Source: Candidatus Altarchaeales archaeon WOR_SM1_86-2
Lineage (GTDB): Archaea; Altiarchaeota; Altiarchaeia; IMC4; MCBC01
Assembly (NCBI GenBank): GCA_001723855.1
Contig: MCBC01000090.1
Span: 1 to 6,734 of the forward strand
Direction of reading: 5' to 3'
DNA length: 6,734 nucleotides
The translations under genes and the position numbers were made by a program. Positions 1-6,057 of this stretch are shown one piece after another; position 1 is the stretch's first letter, and each line of letters opens with the position of its first letter. A model generated the notes under the pieces. It was not told the DNA's origin. It saw only the letters and a list, made by a program, of their open reading frames with translations, and ran no database searches.

Positions 1-88
1 TGCTTCATCGTCATAATCCAGTATGTCCTGGTAAAAATCCCTGCGCTCTTCCAGCGCTTTGATCCTCCATTCCGAATAATTGCCCCAT
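1..88. repeat. 88-bp perfect direct repeat, copy A
   Basis: Bases 1-88 match 947-1034 without a mismatch and in the same orientation, with an offset of 946. Identity ends abruptly at base 89. The repeat may extend beyond the left edge of the window, so 88 bp is a minimum length. Confidence 0.97.
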
Positions 89-117
89 GAATAAGTTCTC
101 ATTTCAACCATTTTCAT
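1..117 (-). CDS. Partial short gene carrying a duplicated piece of the metallopeptidase gene (runs off left edge)
   Basis: An open frame starts at ATG 117-115 and is still open at the window edge, giving 39 visible codons. The first ten residues (MKMVEMRTYS) are unlike anything else in the window. From the next codon on, the product is identical to residues 277-305 of the HEAAH metallopeptidase encoded at 731-1861, because bases 1-88 are a perfect copy of 947-1034 in the same reading frame. The frame lies 24 nt after the stop of the small acidic protein gene and could be co-transcribed with it. There is no clear Shine-Dalgarno sequence; the leader is A-rich (TTAAGAAAAAAATGA before the ATG). 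The copied segment lies well after the catalytic motif, so the visible part cannot be a peptidase. It may be a truncated paralogue, a rearranged fragment given a new start, or an assembly artefact. What follows beyond the edge is unknown. Confidence 0.5.
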   Translation of the reverse strand, partial: MKMVEMRTYSWGNYSEWRIKALEERRDFYQDILDYDDEA

Positions 118-141
118 TCATTTTTTTCTTAACTCTTAAAA

Positions 142-477
142 TTAAACATCCTTAAACAATTTCCCTGCCTTTTTAAGCACCTCAACAAACTCCTGTTGTT
201 CCTCTTTTGAGAGAGATGTCAGGTCTTCAAATCCTGATGCCCCATCATCCATTTTTTCAAATGCTGCCAGGGTTTCAAGTACAAAATCATGTCCCTTCTT
301 TTCCATCATCATTTCAATATCTTTTTCGTCCGGAGGATCAAAAGTATCAAATTTATCCGCTAATGACTCAAATTCCTCCATCTTTGACATAGCATTTATT
401 ACCTCCTCCAGTATTTCCCCCATTCTTTCCAGGGTCTCCCCGAGTTCATGAAGATTTTCCGCTCTTTTTGTTTTCAT
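142..477 (-). CDS. Small acidic helical protein of unknown function (111 aa)
   Basis: I do not recognise a family. The product is strongly acidic, with about 30 Asp/Glu against about 15 Lys/Arg. It looks almost wholly helical: residues 5-40 are heptad-like (ELGETLERMGEILEEV), a proline-containing linker lies near 46-50, and two further amphipathic helices sit at about 51-76 and 90-109. There is no signal peptide, membrane segment or cysteine, so it is probably cytoplasmic and may be a partner protein or a dimer. The ATG at 477-475 overlaps the stop of the upstream decayed DUF1016 frame as ATGA. An AAGGAG element lies at 490-495, 12 nt before the ATG, which is longer than ideal spacing. The coding frame is clean. 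The downstream neighbour is the short partial frame at 1-117. Confidence 0.7.
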   Translation of the reverse strand: MKTKRAENLHELGETLERMGEILEEVINAMSKMEEFESLADKFDTFDPPDEKDIEMMMEKKGHDFVLETLAAFEKMDDGASGFEDLTSLSKEEQQEFVEVLKKAGKLFKDV

Positions 478-692
478 TTTAAAATTTTACTCCTTGATTC
501 TAGTGAAGTCGTACAGTGAGACCAGCTTAATCGCGGTGACACTGTCGCCACAATCGGGTAATTATCAACCGCTTTGTAAGCATGGTATTTCGCTTTCTCA
601 AGCAAACTCCTGGCGTCACATAGTAATCCACCATATCCCTCCGATTTCTCTGCTTTATTATCTGCTTTGACCAACGGTTTGCGTTCTTTCAT
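474..692 (-). pseudogene. Remnant of a DUF1016 (YhcG-type PDDEXK nuclease) gene with internal deletion and frameshift
   Basis: The 72-codon frame begins like the N-terminal helical domain of DUF1016 proteins: YGGLLCDARSLLEKAKYHAY followed by KAVDN (residues 20-44), which resembles the usual opening helix of that family. It then jumps directly to YPIVATVSPRLSWSH (residues 45-59), which resembles a second conserved block ending in L-S-W-S-H-Y. In complete members these blocks are separated by several tens of residues with the YWxIG motif, so an internal deletion is inferred. After SWSHCTTS the expected continuation R-I-K-E is found in another frame (501-490) and then meets TAA at 487-489, implying a one-base loss. 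The C-terminal PDDEXK nuclease domain is absent. Family assignment rests on remembered motifs, not on a search. The frame may still be translated and couple to the next gene through the ATGA overlap. Confidence 0.6.
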
Positions 693-730
693 TTCTTCAT
701 TTTTAATTCATTCAAGTATCTTTTGGCGTA

Positions 731-1861
731 TCAAAGTTCCTCTTCATACATTTCCTTCGTTTCTTCATCCGTACACCACTCCCTTAAGTTGACGTCAATA
801 TTCTCTTTTATCGCATCCATGATTTCAATTTTCCATTTCATCATGCTCGGATCTTTATTGACATCCTTTTTATGCTTTCTCAATTCCCTTAGCCATTCAT
901 TGATTTTTTTCCTATCGGTCTTGAGCTCCATTCTGAAATCATCGCTTGCTTCATCGTCATAATCCAGTATGTCCTGGTAAAAATCCCTGCGCTCTTCCAG
1001 CGCTTTGATCCTCCATTCCGAATAATTGCCCCATTTCTGGAGGACCTTGCGGTTTAAGTCACTGCCCCTGTATTTCCCGACCGGCTTAACCTCATCCGGC
1101 ATGACCTTATATTCCCCGGGAAAAATCCATCCCGAAAAGAGGTCATCCGTATTTTTTCCTGTGACCCCCTCCAAAGCGAGCTTATAGTCCCCAGACGATG
1201 CTTTCACGCCCCGTTTATGCAGGTTCCTGTTCACCTCCCCGATAGCCCCCATCCCGTACTTTTTACAGAGCATGTGCATGAAGATGAATGCCTTCCCGTA
1301 CCCGTAATATGCTTTCTTTACTTCCGCGGTCATCGGGTCCCATCCGTCCAGCGGGAAATCCTCCTCGAACTTAAGGTATTTATAGTACTCCGCGAAAGCG
1401 CTGCCCTTTACGCCCCCCGCATCCCGGGACCTGTTCATCCTCTGCAGTACGATGTATGTGTAGATGTCCGCCGAACCTTCCATAATCCATGATTCGTCGC
1501 TTATGTCCGTAAAGCAATGCGCAGCCTCGTGAACTATGTAGGAATCAAATGCCTGCGGCTTGATCCATATGCCCTCCCGCTCCCTGTTTTCGCCGTCGTT
1601 TCTTCCAACGTCTTCAAAGGCTGCATCGTAAATATTAACGCCGTAATCTCTCGGGTAGGGAAGCCCTGAAACTCTCTCAAGCAGAGGCAATGCATCGCAC
1701 AGCAGGCTAAAAACACGCTCCGCCCATTCCCTGTCTCTTAACCCGTGAAAATAATTGACCTCCACCCCGACCTTCCTATCCCTTAATTTAACCTCCCCTG
1801 ACATCCGTTCATATCCTGTCTCTACCTCAATAACCGATCCGTCATCTTTATGCATTGACAC
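731..1861 (-). CDS. Putative gluzincin-type zinc metallopeptidase (HEAAH...E), 376 aa
   Basis: Residues 111-115 are HEAAH. They are followed 12 residues later by W-I-M-E-G-S-A-D (125-132), where E128 would be the third zinc ligand. This HExxH plus WxxEG arrangement is that of M1/MA-like gluzincins, with E112 as the general base. Downstream, YGYGKAFIFMHMLCKKYG (186-203) and the W245 region resemble the helical segment that follows the active site in these folds. Residues 277-376 form a charged, helix-rich tail. There is no signal peptide or membrane segment, so it is predicted to be cytoplasmic; the substrate is unknown. The GTG at 1861 and the ATG two codons later at 1855 are both possible starts, and neither has a clear ribosome site. 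It lies 85 nt after the radical SAM gene. Codons 277-305 are duplicated at 1-88. Confidence 0.75.
   Translation of the reverse strand: MSMHKDDGSVIEVETGYERMSGEVKLRDRKVGVEVNYFHGLRDREWAERVFSLLCDALPLLERVSGLPYPRDYGVNIYDAAFEDVGRNDGENREREGIWIKPQAFDSYIVHEAAHCFTDISDESWIMEGSADIYTYIVLQRMNRSRDAGGVKGSAFAEYYKYLKFEEDFPLDGWDPMTAEVKKAYYGYGKAFIFMHMLCKKYGMGAIGEVNRNLHKRGVKASSGDYKLALEGVTGKNTDDLFSGWIFPGEYKVMPDEVKPVGKYRGSDLNRKVLQKWGNYSEWRIKALEERRDFYQDILDYDDEASDDFRMELKTDRKKINEWLRELRKHKKDVNKDPSMMKWKIEIMDAIKENIDVNLREWCTDEETKEMYEEEL
947..1034. repeat. 88-bp perfect direct repeat, copy B (inside the metallopeptidase gene)
   Basis: This is the internal copy of the 88-bp repeat. On the minus strand it begins with the last base of codon 276 and covers codons 277-305, in the charged tail of the metallopeptidase. 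Because the gene is intact here, this is the likelier parental copy. Confidence 0.97.
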
Positions 1862-1946
1862 GATTGCTTCTTAATTATTAGCTTTATGGATAAAATAGCG
1901 GTGTGATGAAAGAATTCCACTAATTTATTAAAATGCCGGAATGAAT

Positions 1947-3539
1947 CTAAATACCTTCTTCAAAGTCGTACCTGGACGTTAACCGGTCGAGATCCGAGGC
2001 GATTCGCATTTCCGTGTATTTTTCCTCCCGAGCTAAATTTTCCAGGAACTGCCAGTTATCAAGGATTTCTTCTTCATTTTGCATTTCCATGAAATTCGCA
2101 GCCATGCTCATCACCTCCAGAGCCGACTCGTTGCTTTGCCGCGTCAAATCCCGTACAGCCTGCGTATAAGCCCTTGCATCGCACCTGTCTGAAAAGAACT
2201 TGTTAAGGACGATAGCATCGAACTTAGCCAGTCTCAATCGCTCTACTAACCCGTTATTGTCGAAGTTCCTGAAATTAAAGGTCTGGGAAAAAAACAATTG
2301 AAGCAGGTTTAATCTGGAATCATTGTAATTGTAATCCGGCGAATTTACGGTTCCTTCAAGCCTTCCCTCCTCTTCCAATCTGCGGGCGATCGAGGTCCCG
2401 GCATAAGGAACCATTTTACAGAAATGGGCTATGACCTGTCCGTCTCTGCCAATCTCCTTGAGGAAAGCTATATTTTCTTTCACGGTAGCCATCGTGCTGT
2501 CTGGATCGAATATCATGAAACCGTACTCGAAAGGCATTTTTAATTCCCGGAGCGTGCCAAGTGCCTTGTAGACGTCATCCACGGCATAGTGCTTGTTAAA
2601 TGTTTTAAGCCCCTGGTTGCTGCCGGATTCGATCCCTATGTAGATGCACATCAACCCGACTTCCTTCATCCTGCTGATCAGCTCGGCATTTACGTCATCA
2701 ACACGGCATGAGATTCTCCAGAGGATTTGATCTGATATCTTTTCCTTCTTCAGTTCCCGCACGAAATCCCTGATCCACTGCTGATGTTTATGCCCCTTCA
2801 TACACCAGCAGTCATCCTGGAAAATGAAGATGCGAATGCCTCGTTCGGAAAACAATTGTTTCATCTCACAGACAATGTTGGAGGGGGAGCGCGAGCGTCG
2901 TTTCGGACCGGGTGCTTCGCCGTAGAACTCCTGAATGCTGCAAAAACTGCAATTGTAATAGCAGCCGCGGCTGCCTAAAATCGAGCATATCCCCAGCCCC
3001 CTGTGGGTCGTAATCGTACCGCTTCGAACAGGGGGAGGTATGGAGTCAAGATCCTGGATCAGCGGGCGAGGGGGAGTTACTTTAATTCTTCCATCATCGC
3101 GGTAGGCAAGCCCTTTGATTTGCGACCACGAATCGTGCTGGTCGACACTGTGAAATAATTCCAGCAGGGTCTGTTCCCCCTCGTGACGGACCACAGAGTC
3201 CAATTCCGGAATTAATTCCAGCGTTCTCTCAAATTCAATACTTGTGAAATGGCCCCCGACAGTGAAATGAGCCGTAACTCCGTTCTGACGGAGATATGTC
3301 ATTAAATCGGCAAACTCGAAAAGCATTCTTTGAAATATCAGGGAAAATCCAACGATTCCCGGGTTTTCCATACGAATGCGCGCAAGTATGTTATCCTTTA
3401 ATGATCTGTCGTATGGCTCAATCTTAGCCCGCACCCCGTGCCCGGTGAGAAATGCGGCAATCGACCGCAGTCCAAGATTTTCCTGGTCTTCATAACCTAT
3501 CAGCAGAACGTCACACCCATTTGTTATTGCATCTTTCAT
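1947..3539 (-). CDS. B12-binding-domain radical SAM protein (530 aa)
   Basis: The N-terminal part (about 1-150) looks like a cobalamin-binding Rossmann domain: VLLIGYEDQENLGLRSIAAF (11-30), VGGHFTS (94-100) and the domain-closing VVRHEGEQTLLEL (116-128). The DxHxxG cobalt-ligand motif is absent, as in many of these enzymes. The radical SAM core starts at GSRGCYYNCSFCS (189-201), with C193, C197 and C200 forming the CxxxCxxC cluster site. It continues with IYIGIESGS (299-307), the SAM-contacting strand. The C-terminal 130 residues are helical and unassigned. Members of this class do radical methylations, ring rearrangements or other difficult C-C chemistry; the substrate here cannot be read from sequence. 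I chose the ATG at 3539 because AAGGA lies 8 nt upstream. The longer frame from 3581 would start inside a hairpin loop and add 14 unusual residues. The gene lies between the coiled-coil protein and the metallopeptidase. Confidence 0.88.
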   Translation of the reverse strand: MKDAITNGCDVLLIGYEDQENLGLRSIAAFLTGHGVRAKIEPYDRSLKDNILARIRMENPGIVGFSLIFQRMLFEFADLMTYLRQNGVTAHFTVGGHFTSIEFERTLELIPELDSVVRHEGEQTLLELFHSVDQHDSWSQIKGLAYRDDGRIKVTPPRPLIQDLDSIPPPVRSGTITTHRGLGICSILGSRGCYYNCSFCSIQEFYGEAPGPKRRSRSPSNIVCEMKQLFSERGIRIFIFQDDCWCMKGHKHQQWIRDFVRELKKEKISDQILWRISCRVDDVNAELISRMKEVGLMCIYIGIESGSNQGLKTFNKHYAVDDVYKALGTLRELKMPFEYGFMIFDPDSTMATVKENIAFLKEIGRDGQVIAHFCKMVPYAGTSIARRLEEEGRLEGTVNSPDYNYNDSRLNLLQLFFSQTFNFRNFDNNGLVERLRLAKFDAIVLNKFFSDRCDARAYTQAVRDLTRQSNESALEVMSMAANFMEMQNEEEILDNWQFLENLAREEKYTEMRIASDLDRLTSRYDFEEGI

Positions 3540-3547
3540 AGGTATAT

Positions 3548-3552
3548 TCCTT
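3548..3552 (-). promoter_or_regulatory. Ribosome binding site that decides the radical SAM start
   Basis: On the minus strand AAGGA lies 8 nt before the ATG at 3539-3537. It is the best-placed Shine-Dalgarno-like element in the window and supports the shorter 530-residue product over the frame opening at 3581. Confidence 0.6.
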
Positions 3553-3572
3553 TTTCCCGCCAGTAATATAAA

Positions 3573-3592
3573 GACCCCCATCCAAGGGGGTC
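3573..3592 (-). terminator. Hairpin with 7-bp GC-rich stem in the radical SAM leader; possible terminator or attenuator
   Basis: Read on the minus strand, GACCCCC and GGGGGTC form a perfect 7-bp stem around a 6-nt loop (TTGGAT), followed by TTTATATT. It sits 43 nt after the stop of the 71-residue gene and 33 nt before the chosen radical SAM start. It could end the upstream transcript, control read-through, or protect the mRNA end. The T-run is interrupted, so a strong intrinsic terminator is doubtful. Confidence 0.45.
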
Positions 3593-3597
3593 AAAAC

Positions 3598-3613
3598 TGC
3601 TCTTTTCTGAGCA
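3598..3613 (-). other. Second small hairpin in the same leader
   Basis: On the minus strand TGCTC and GAGCA pair as a 5-bp stem around the loop AGAAAA, followed by GTTTT. It lies five bases upstream of the GC-rich hairpin, so the two stems stand in tandem between the coiled-coil gene and the radical SAM gene. The structure is visible in sequence; any function is inferred. Confidence 0.35.
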
Positions 3614-3634
3614 ACTGATTTGTTGTCTGCAGGC

Positions 3635-3850
3635 TTATTTGATCTTATATTCTTTCTTTAACATATCCTGCTCCAACCTGAGGACATCGATTTGTTCCTC
3701 AAGACCTTTTATAACCATATCAAGTTTTCTAACCTTGATCTTGGCCAATCTTGCCTTATCCAGAAGCAGCTCGGGTCCCGGGTCGGCCACTGTACCCAAC
3801 TTGATTATGGTTGGATCCACCATCGCAGATGCTTGATATAATCCGTTCAT
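3635..3850 (-). CDS. Small coiled-coil protein of unknown function (71 aa)
   Basis: I do not recognise a family. Residues 1-30 are mildly hydrophobic and contain a Pro/Gly turn (VADPGPELLL). Residues 31-69 are a charged heptad-like helix (KVRKLDMVIKGLEEQIDVLR) typical of a short dimeric coiled coil. There is no cysteine, membrane segment or signal peptide. The start at 3850 follows an A-rich leader (TAAAAAATAAAAA) with no Shine-Dalgarno sequence. A TATA-like box about 35 nt upstream predicts a very short 5' leader, and both fit archaeal expression. It precedes the B12-radical SAM gene by 95 nt containing two hairpins. It could be a partner or structural protein. A role as a precursor peptide is possible but poorly supported, because the C-terminus is a charged helix and not a typical core. 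Confidence 0.65.
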   Translation of the reverse strand: MNGLYQASAMVDPTIIKLGTVADPGPELLLDKARLAKIKVRKLDMVIKGLEEQIDVLRLEQDMLKKEYKIK

Positions 3851-3880
3851 TTTTTATTTTTTACTGAATTACATGTTAAA

Positions 3881-3895
3881 ATATAAAAACCTTTA
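3881..3895 (-). promoter_or_regulatory. Putative archaeal promoter (BRE/TATA) for the coiled-coil gene
   Basis: On the minus strand the sequence reads AAAGGTTTTTATAT: purine-rich BRE-like bases followed by a TATA-like box centred near 3885. A start site about 25 nt downstream would fall near 3859, only about 9 nt before the ATG. AT-rich spacers throw up such matches by chance, so this is moderate evidence only. Confidence 0.45.
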
Positions 3896-3951
3896 AAATT
3901 ATATTTACCGATAATATGCGCAGGCACAATATTTTCGTTATTTCTCTGCCG

Positions 3952-3975
3952 CGACCCCCGAAGAATCAGGGGTTG
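3952..3975. terminator. GC-rich hairpin downstream of the 613-residue gene
   Basis: Bases 3952-3958 and 3969-3975 pair as CGACCCC/GGGGTTG, with one G-T pair and a 10-base loop. A TTTTT run follows on the plus strand (3976-3980), where no gene ends. On the minus strand, which carries the genes, the stem is reduced to ACCCC/GGGGT and no T-run follows. It may still mark the transcript end of the 613-residue gene, 22 nt after its stop codon. Confidence 0.35.
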
Positions 3976-3996
3976 TTTTTCAAATTTCGGCACCAT

Positions 3997-5838
3997 TCAC
4001 GGCTCAATCGAAAAATGCATGGTATCTTCCGCACGGTGGATATAACCGTACCCGTTGATGGTCCTGTCCCATACCCTTAACCTGACCTGATAGGCACATT
4101 TTACCACATCCGGGCTGCTGATGTTCCAGTTAATAATCTCGTCATGGAAACCCCCTGGCGGTTTGAATTCGTCGGGGGGGTGGGTCGTGGTTACCGTGCC
4201 GGTTCCTATGGTCTTGTGTTTCTTTGTGATCTTAAATCTTTCATTGAGTCCTGACTTTCCGTCGTATTTTTTTATGACCTCGTCAACATAAAAATTATGT
4301 CCCGTGATAAAAGACATGCGGTATTGTAGAAAATGATTATTTTCGTCTATGGCATCAAATCTGACGGGCAGGATCCCCAGTACTTTCCTGAATACGGGAC
4401 AAACGGGTGTGTAGGGAAGCATCTCATCGGTGCGTAAAATATCATGAGCCCCAATCATCTTCAATAATGCACCTGGCCGTTTATTGTCTATCATCACGGT
4501 CAGTCGGTTATTCTCCGGATGGCCCGGGTTGAGATCAACAGGGTTACCCGACGCGTCCCATGCTTTTACCAGAAGATCATATTTGCCGTCGGGATATCTT
4601 CCAACGCCGGCATCCTTTCTGTTGGTGGTCCATTTTATCAGACGGGTCTTTTTGGTGAGGGTAATGTCCGTATAATCAGGAATTTCATACACGTTTTCTC
4701 CGGGGATAACACCACTGGTTGGTTCTATGACAAGCGGTTCCCAATCATTTGTGCCCGTGTTATACTTCGAAACCGTCCAGGATTCATTCAGCACCGGTTC
4801 AAACTCACCCGGATCAGGAGGCGTTGAACCGCTCCATTCTGCATATAATACCTGGTAATATTTCGGCGGGTTCGGGACGGTTGTATCAAATTGTCCCTTT
4901 ATGTGCAGCGAATCCCCGAAAGGGCAATCCTTTCTGTTAGGTAAATCATCCCCCGGTCCGGTAGTTGCATATCCGTCGGTGATAGAGTGCGGATCAACCA
5001 CGCCTATGCCGTGAAATAAGAAATTATCACCTGCAGGTATGGGGGGGTATGTTTCATCATTGGTTATTCCCTCCTCGGTAACGAGTGTAACGTAAAGAAT
5101 GCGATGAGGTACATCCCACATTGCCATAGGTCTTGCATCGTGTTCGGTTTCCCGGTAAATAGAAGTCTTTATCCCCCCTATTTTCTGTGATATGTGAAAT
5201 ATTAAATCCGGCCATATCTCCGTACCGTATCTTTTTATCAGCGGGAAGTAATGAGCAAAATCTATAAAGAAGTCAATTCTGCGAAAAGTTATTGTGAAAT
5301 TGCCCCATTCATCGGTTTCCGCACTTCCGACACCCCCGCCATACGGCACCGGTATATCGGCATCCGCCGCCGACACCCATGCAAAGGGAACGGGAAGAAA
5401 TGTCTCATCAACCTTCTTTACCACCTGACCGATAACCGTGAACTCTTCGCTTAACCAATCCCACCTGTTCCAGATATGATTGGGAATATTGACAGTAACG
5501 CTCTTTGTATAAACCCCGCCGCTCAAGACCCAGTCCCCGGCAGCAATATGAACTTTCGGGAAGAAAAGTCCCGGTACGGACATCTCGATATGCAGCACTC
5601 CAAATTTTTCGATAACTTCCGGTATGGGCATAATGTATATGTCCAGAGGACTGCCGCCGGCAGAACCGTGCTCAAATTCCAGTTTAAAGTTACCGCTTGC
5701 ATCCACGGGGCAGGAACCAAACATTTGCATACTTGACACACCAAGGGGCTTATATGCCACCACCTTTAAATCCTTGAGTTTAGCACCAGCCGCAGCAGCG
5801 GTCAACTTTCCTTTGATCAAATATTTTTGTGTTGCCAT
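3997..5838 (-). CDS. Multidomain beta-sandwich protein with carboxypeptidase-regulatory-like domains (613 aa)
   Basis: Two N-terminal segments look like transthyretin/carboxypeptidase-regulatory-like domains. One is at about 5-118, with YLIKGKL...VDASGNFKLEF. The other is at about 131-187, with FTVIGQVV...PFAWVSAAD...TDEWGNFTITF, where the (T)DxxGNF turn is the hallmark. Residues 245-460 are beta-rich, with an IKWTTNRKDAG...YPDGKYDLLVKAWDASGNPV stretch (401-434) that looks like an immunoglobulin-like fold. Residues 485-613 form another beta domain ending in MHFSIEP. No signal peptide, anchor or membrane segment is seen, which is odd because such repeats are usually extracellular. No catalytic residues are apparent, so a structural or binding role is inferred. 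The ATG at 5838 follows an A-rich leader without a Shine-Dalgarno sequence. A promoter lies at 5920-5935, and the gene appears to be its own transcription unit. Confidence 0.78.
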   Translation of the reverse strand: MATQKYLIKGKLTAAAAGAKLKDLKVVAYKPLGVSSMQMFGSCPVDASGNFKLEFEHGSAGGSPLDIYIMPIPEVIEKFGVLHIEMSVPGLFFPKVHIAAGDWVLSGGVYTKSVTVNIPNHIWNRWDWLSEEFTVIGQVVKKVDETFLPVPFAWVSAADADIPVPYGGGVGSAETDEWGNFTITFRRIDFFIDFAHYFPLIKRYGTEIWPDLIFHISQKIGGIKTSIYRETEHDARPMAMWDVPHRILYVTLVTEEGITNDETYPPIPAGDNFLFHGIGVVDPHSITDGYATTGPGDDLPNRKDCPFGDSLHIKGQFDTTVPNPPKYYQVLYAEWSGSTPPDPGEFEPVLNESWTVSKYNTGTNDWEPLVIEPTSGVIPGENVYEIPDYTDITLTKKTRLIKWTTNRKDAGVGRYPDGKYDLLVKAWDASGNPVDLNPGHPENNRLTVMIDNKRPGALLKMIGAHDILRTDEMLPYTPVCPVFRKVLGILPVRFDAIDENNHFLQYRMSFITGHNFYVDEVIKKYDGKSGLNERFKITKKHKTIGTGTVTTTHPPDEFKPPGGFHDEIINWNISSPDVVKCAYQVRLRVWDRTINGYGYIHRAEDTMHFSIEP

Positions 5839-5919
5839 TTTTATTTTTTATGCATTTTTATTTATAAATGAAATAGATTCACGGCAGATAATTTACCCTC
5901 TGATCCAAAATCGTTCCCC

Positions 5920-5935
5920 TATATAAAGTTTTTCC
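5920..5935 (-). promoter_or_regulatory. Putative archaeal promoter (BRE/TATA) for the 613-residue gene
   Basis: The minus strand reads GGAAAAACTTTATATA, a close match to the archaeal BRE plus TATA arrangement, with the TATA box centred near 5924. A start site 25 nt downstream would fall near 5898, leaving a leader of about 60 nt before the ATG at 5838. A four-codon mini-frame (ATG at 5855, stop at 5841) lies in that leader. The bases between here and the T-run at 6046 show no convincing gene. Confidence 0.5.
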
Positions 5936-6045
5936 CTCCGCCTGGATTAGAGGAATTGACTGGGGCAAGAAAGAAAAAAGCAAAGTCCATTGGAAGACGG
6001 GAAAAGAAAATTTTTGAATAAATAAAACCAAGGAATAACAATCAC

Positions 6046-6052
6046 AAAAAAA
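6046..6052 (-). terminator. Oligo-T tract, possible archaeal terminator
   Basis: Seven consecutive T on the minus strand lie just after the stop of the decayed restriction-endonuclease-like fragment, within TTTATTTTTTTGTG. Archaeal termination often uses such U-runs without a hairpin. It would end the transcript of the PHP gene and its trailing fossil. Confidence 0.35.
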
Positions 6053-6057
6053 TAAAT

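Noticed and set aside
207..1492. Plus-strand open frames at 207-392, 723-962 and 1217-1492
   Set aside because: They lie opposite convincing minus-strand genes, have low-complexity or atypical products, and show no motifs or ribosome sites.
1534..1716. 60-codon minus-strand frame inside the metallopeptidase gene
   Set aside because: It overlaps the catalytic region of the gene in another frame, and its product has no recognisable features.
3540..3581. Longer radical SAM start at 3581 (adds MGVFILLAGKRNIP)
   Set aside because: The ATG lies in a hairpin loop without a ribosome site, while the ATG at 3539 has AAGGA at good spacing and begins directly at the cobalamin-domain sequence.
3635..3850. 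71-residue protein as a RiPP precursor for the radical SAM enzyme
   Set aside because: It lacks a C-terminal core rich in Cys, Gly, Ser or Thr and ends in a charged coiled-coil helix. Adjacency alone is not enough, so it is kept only as one option within a finding.
5941..6000. Short minus-strand frame starting ATG near 5991 and ending at the TATA box
   Set aside because: It has only about 23 codons, is Phe-rich, ends inside the promoter element and lacks a ribosome site, so it was not called a gene.
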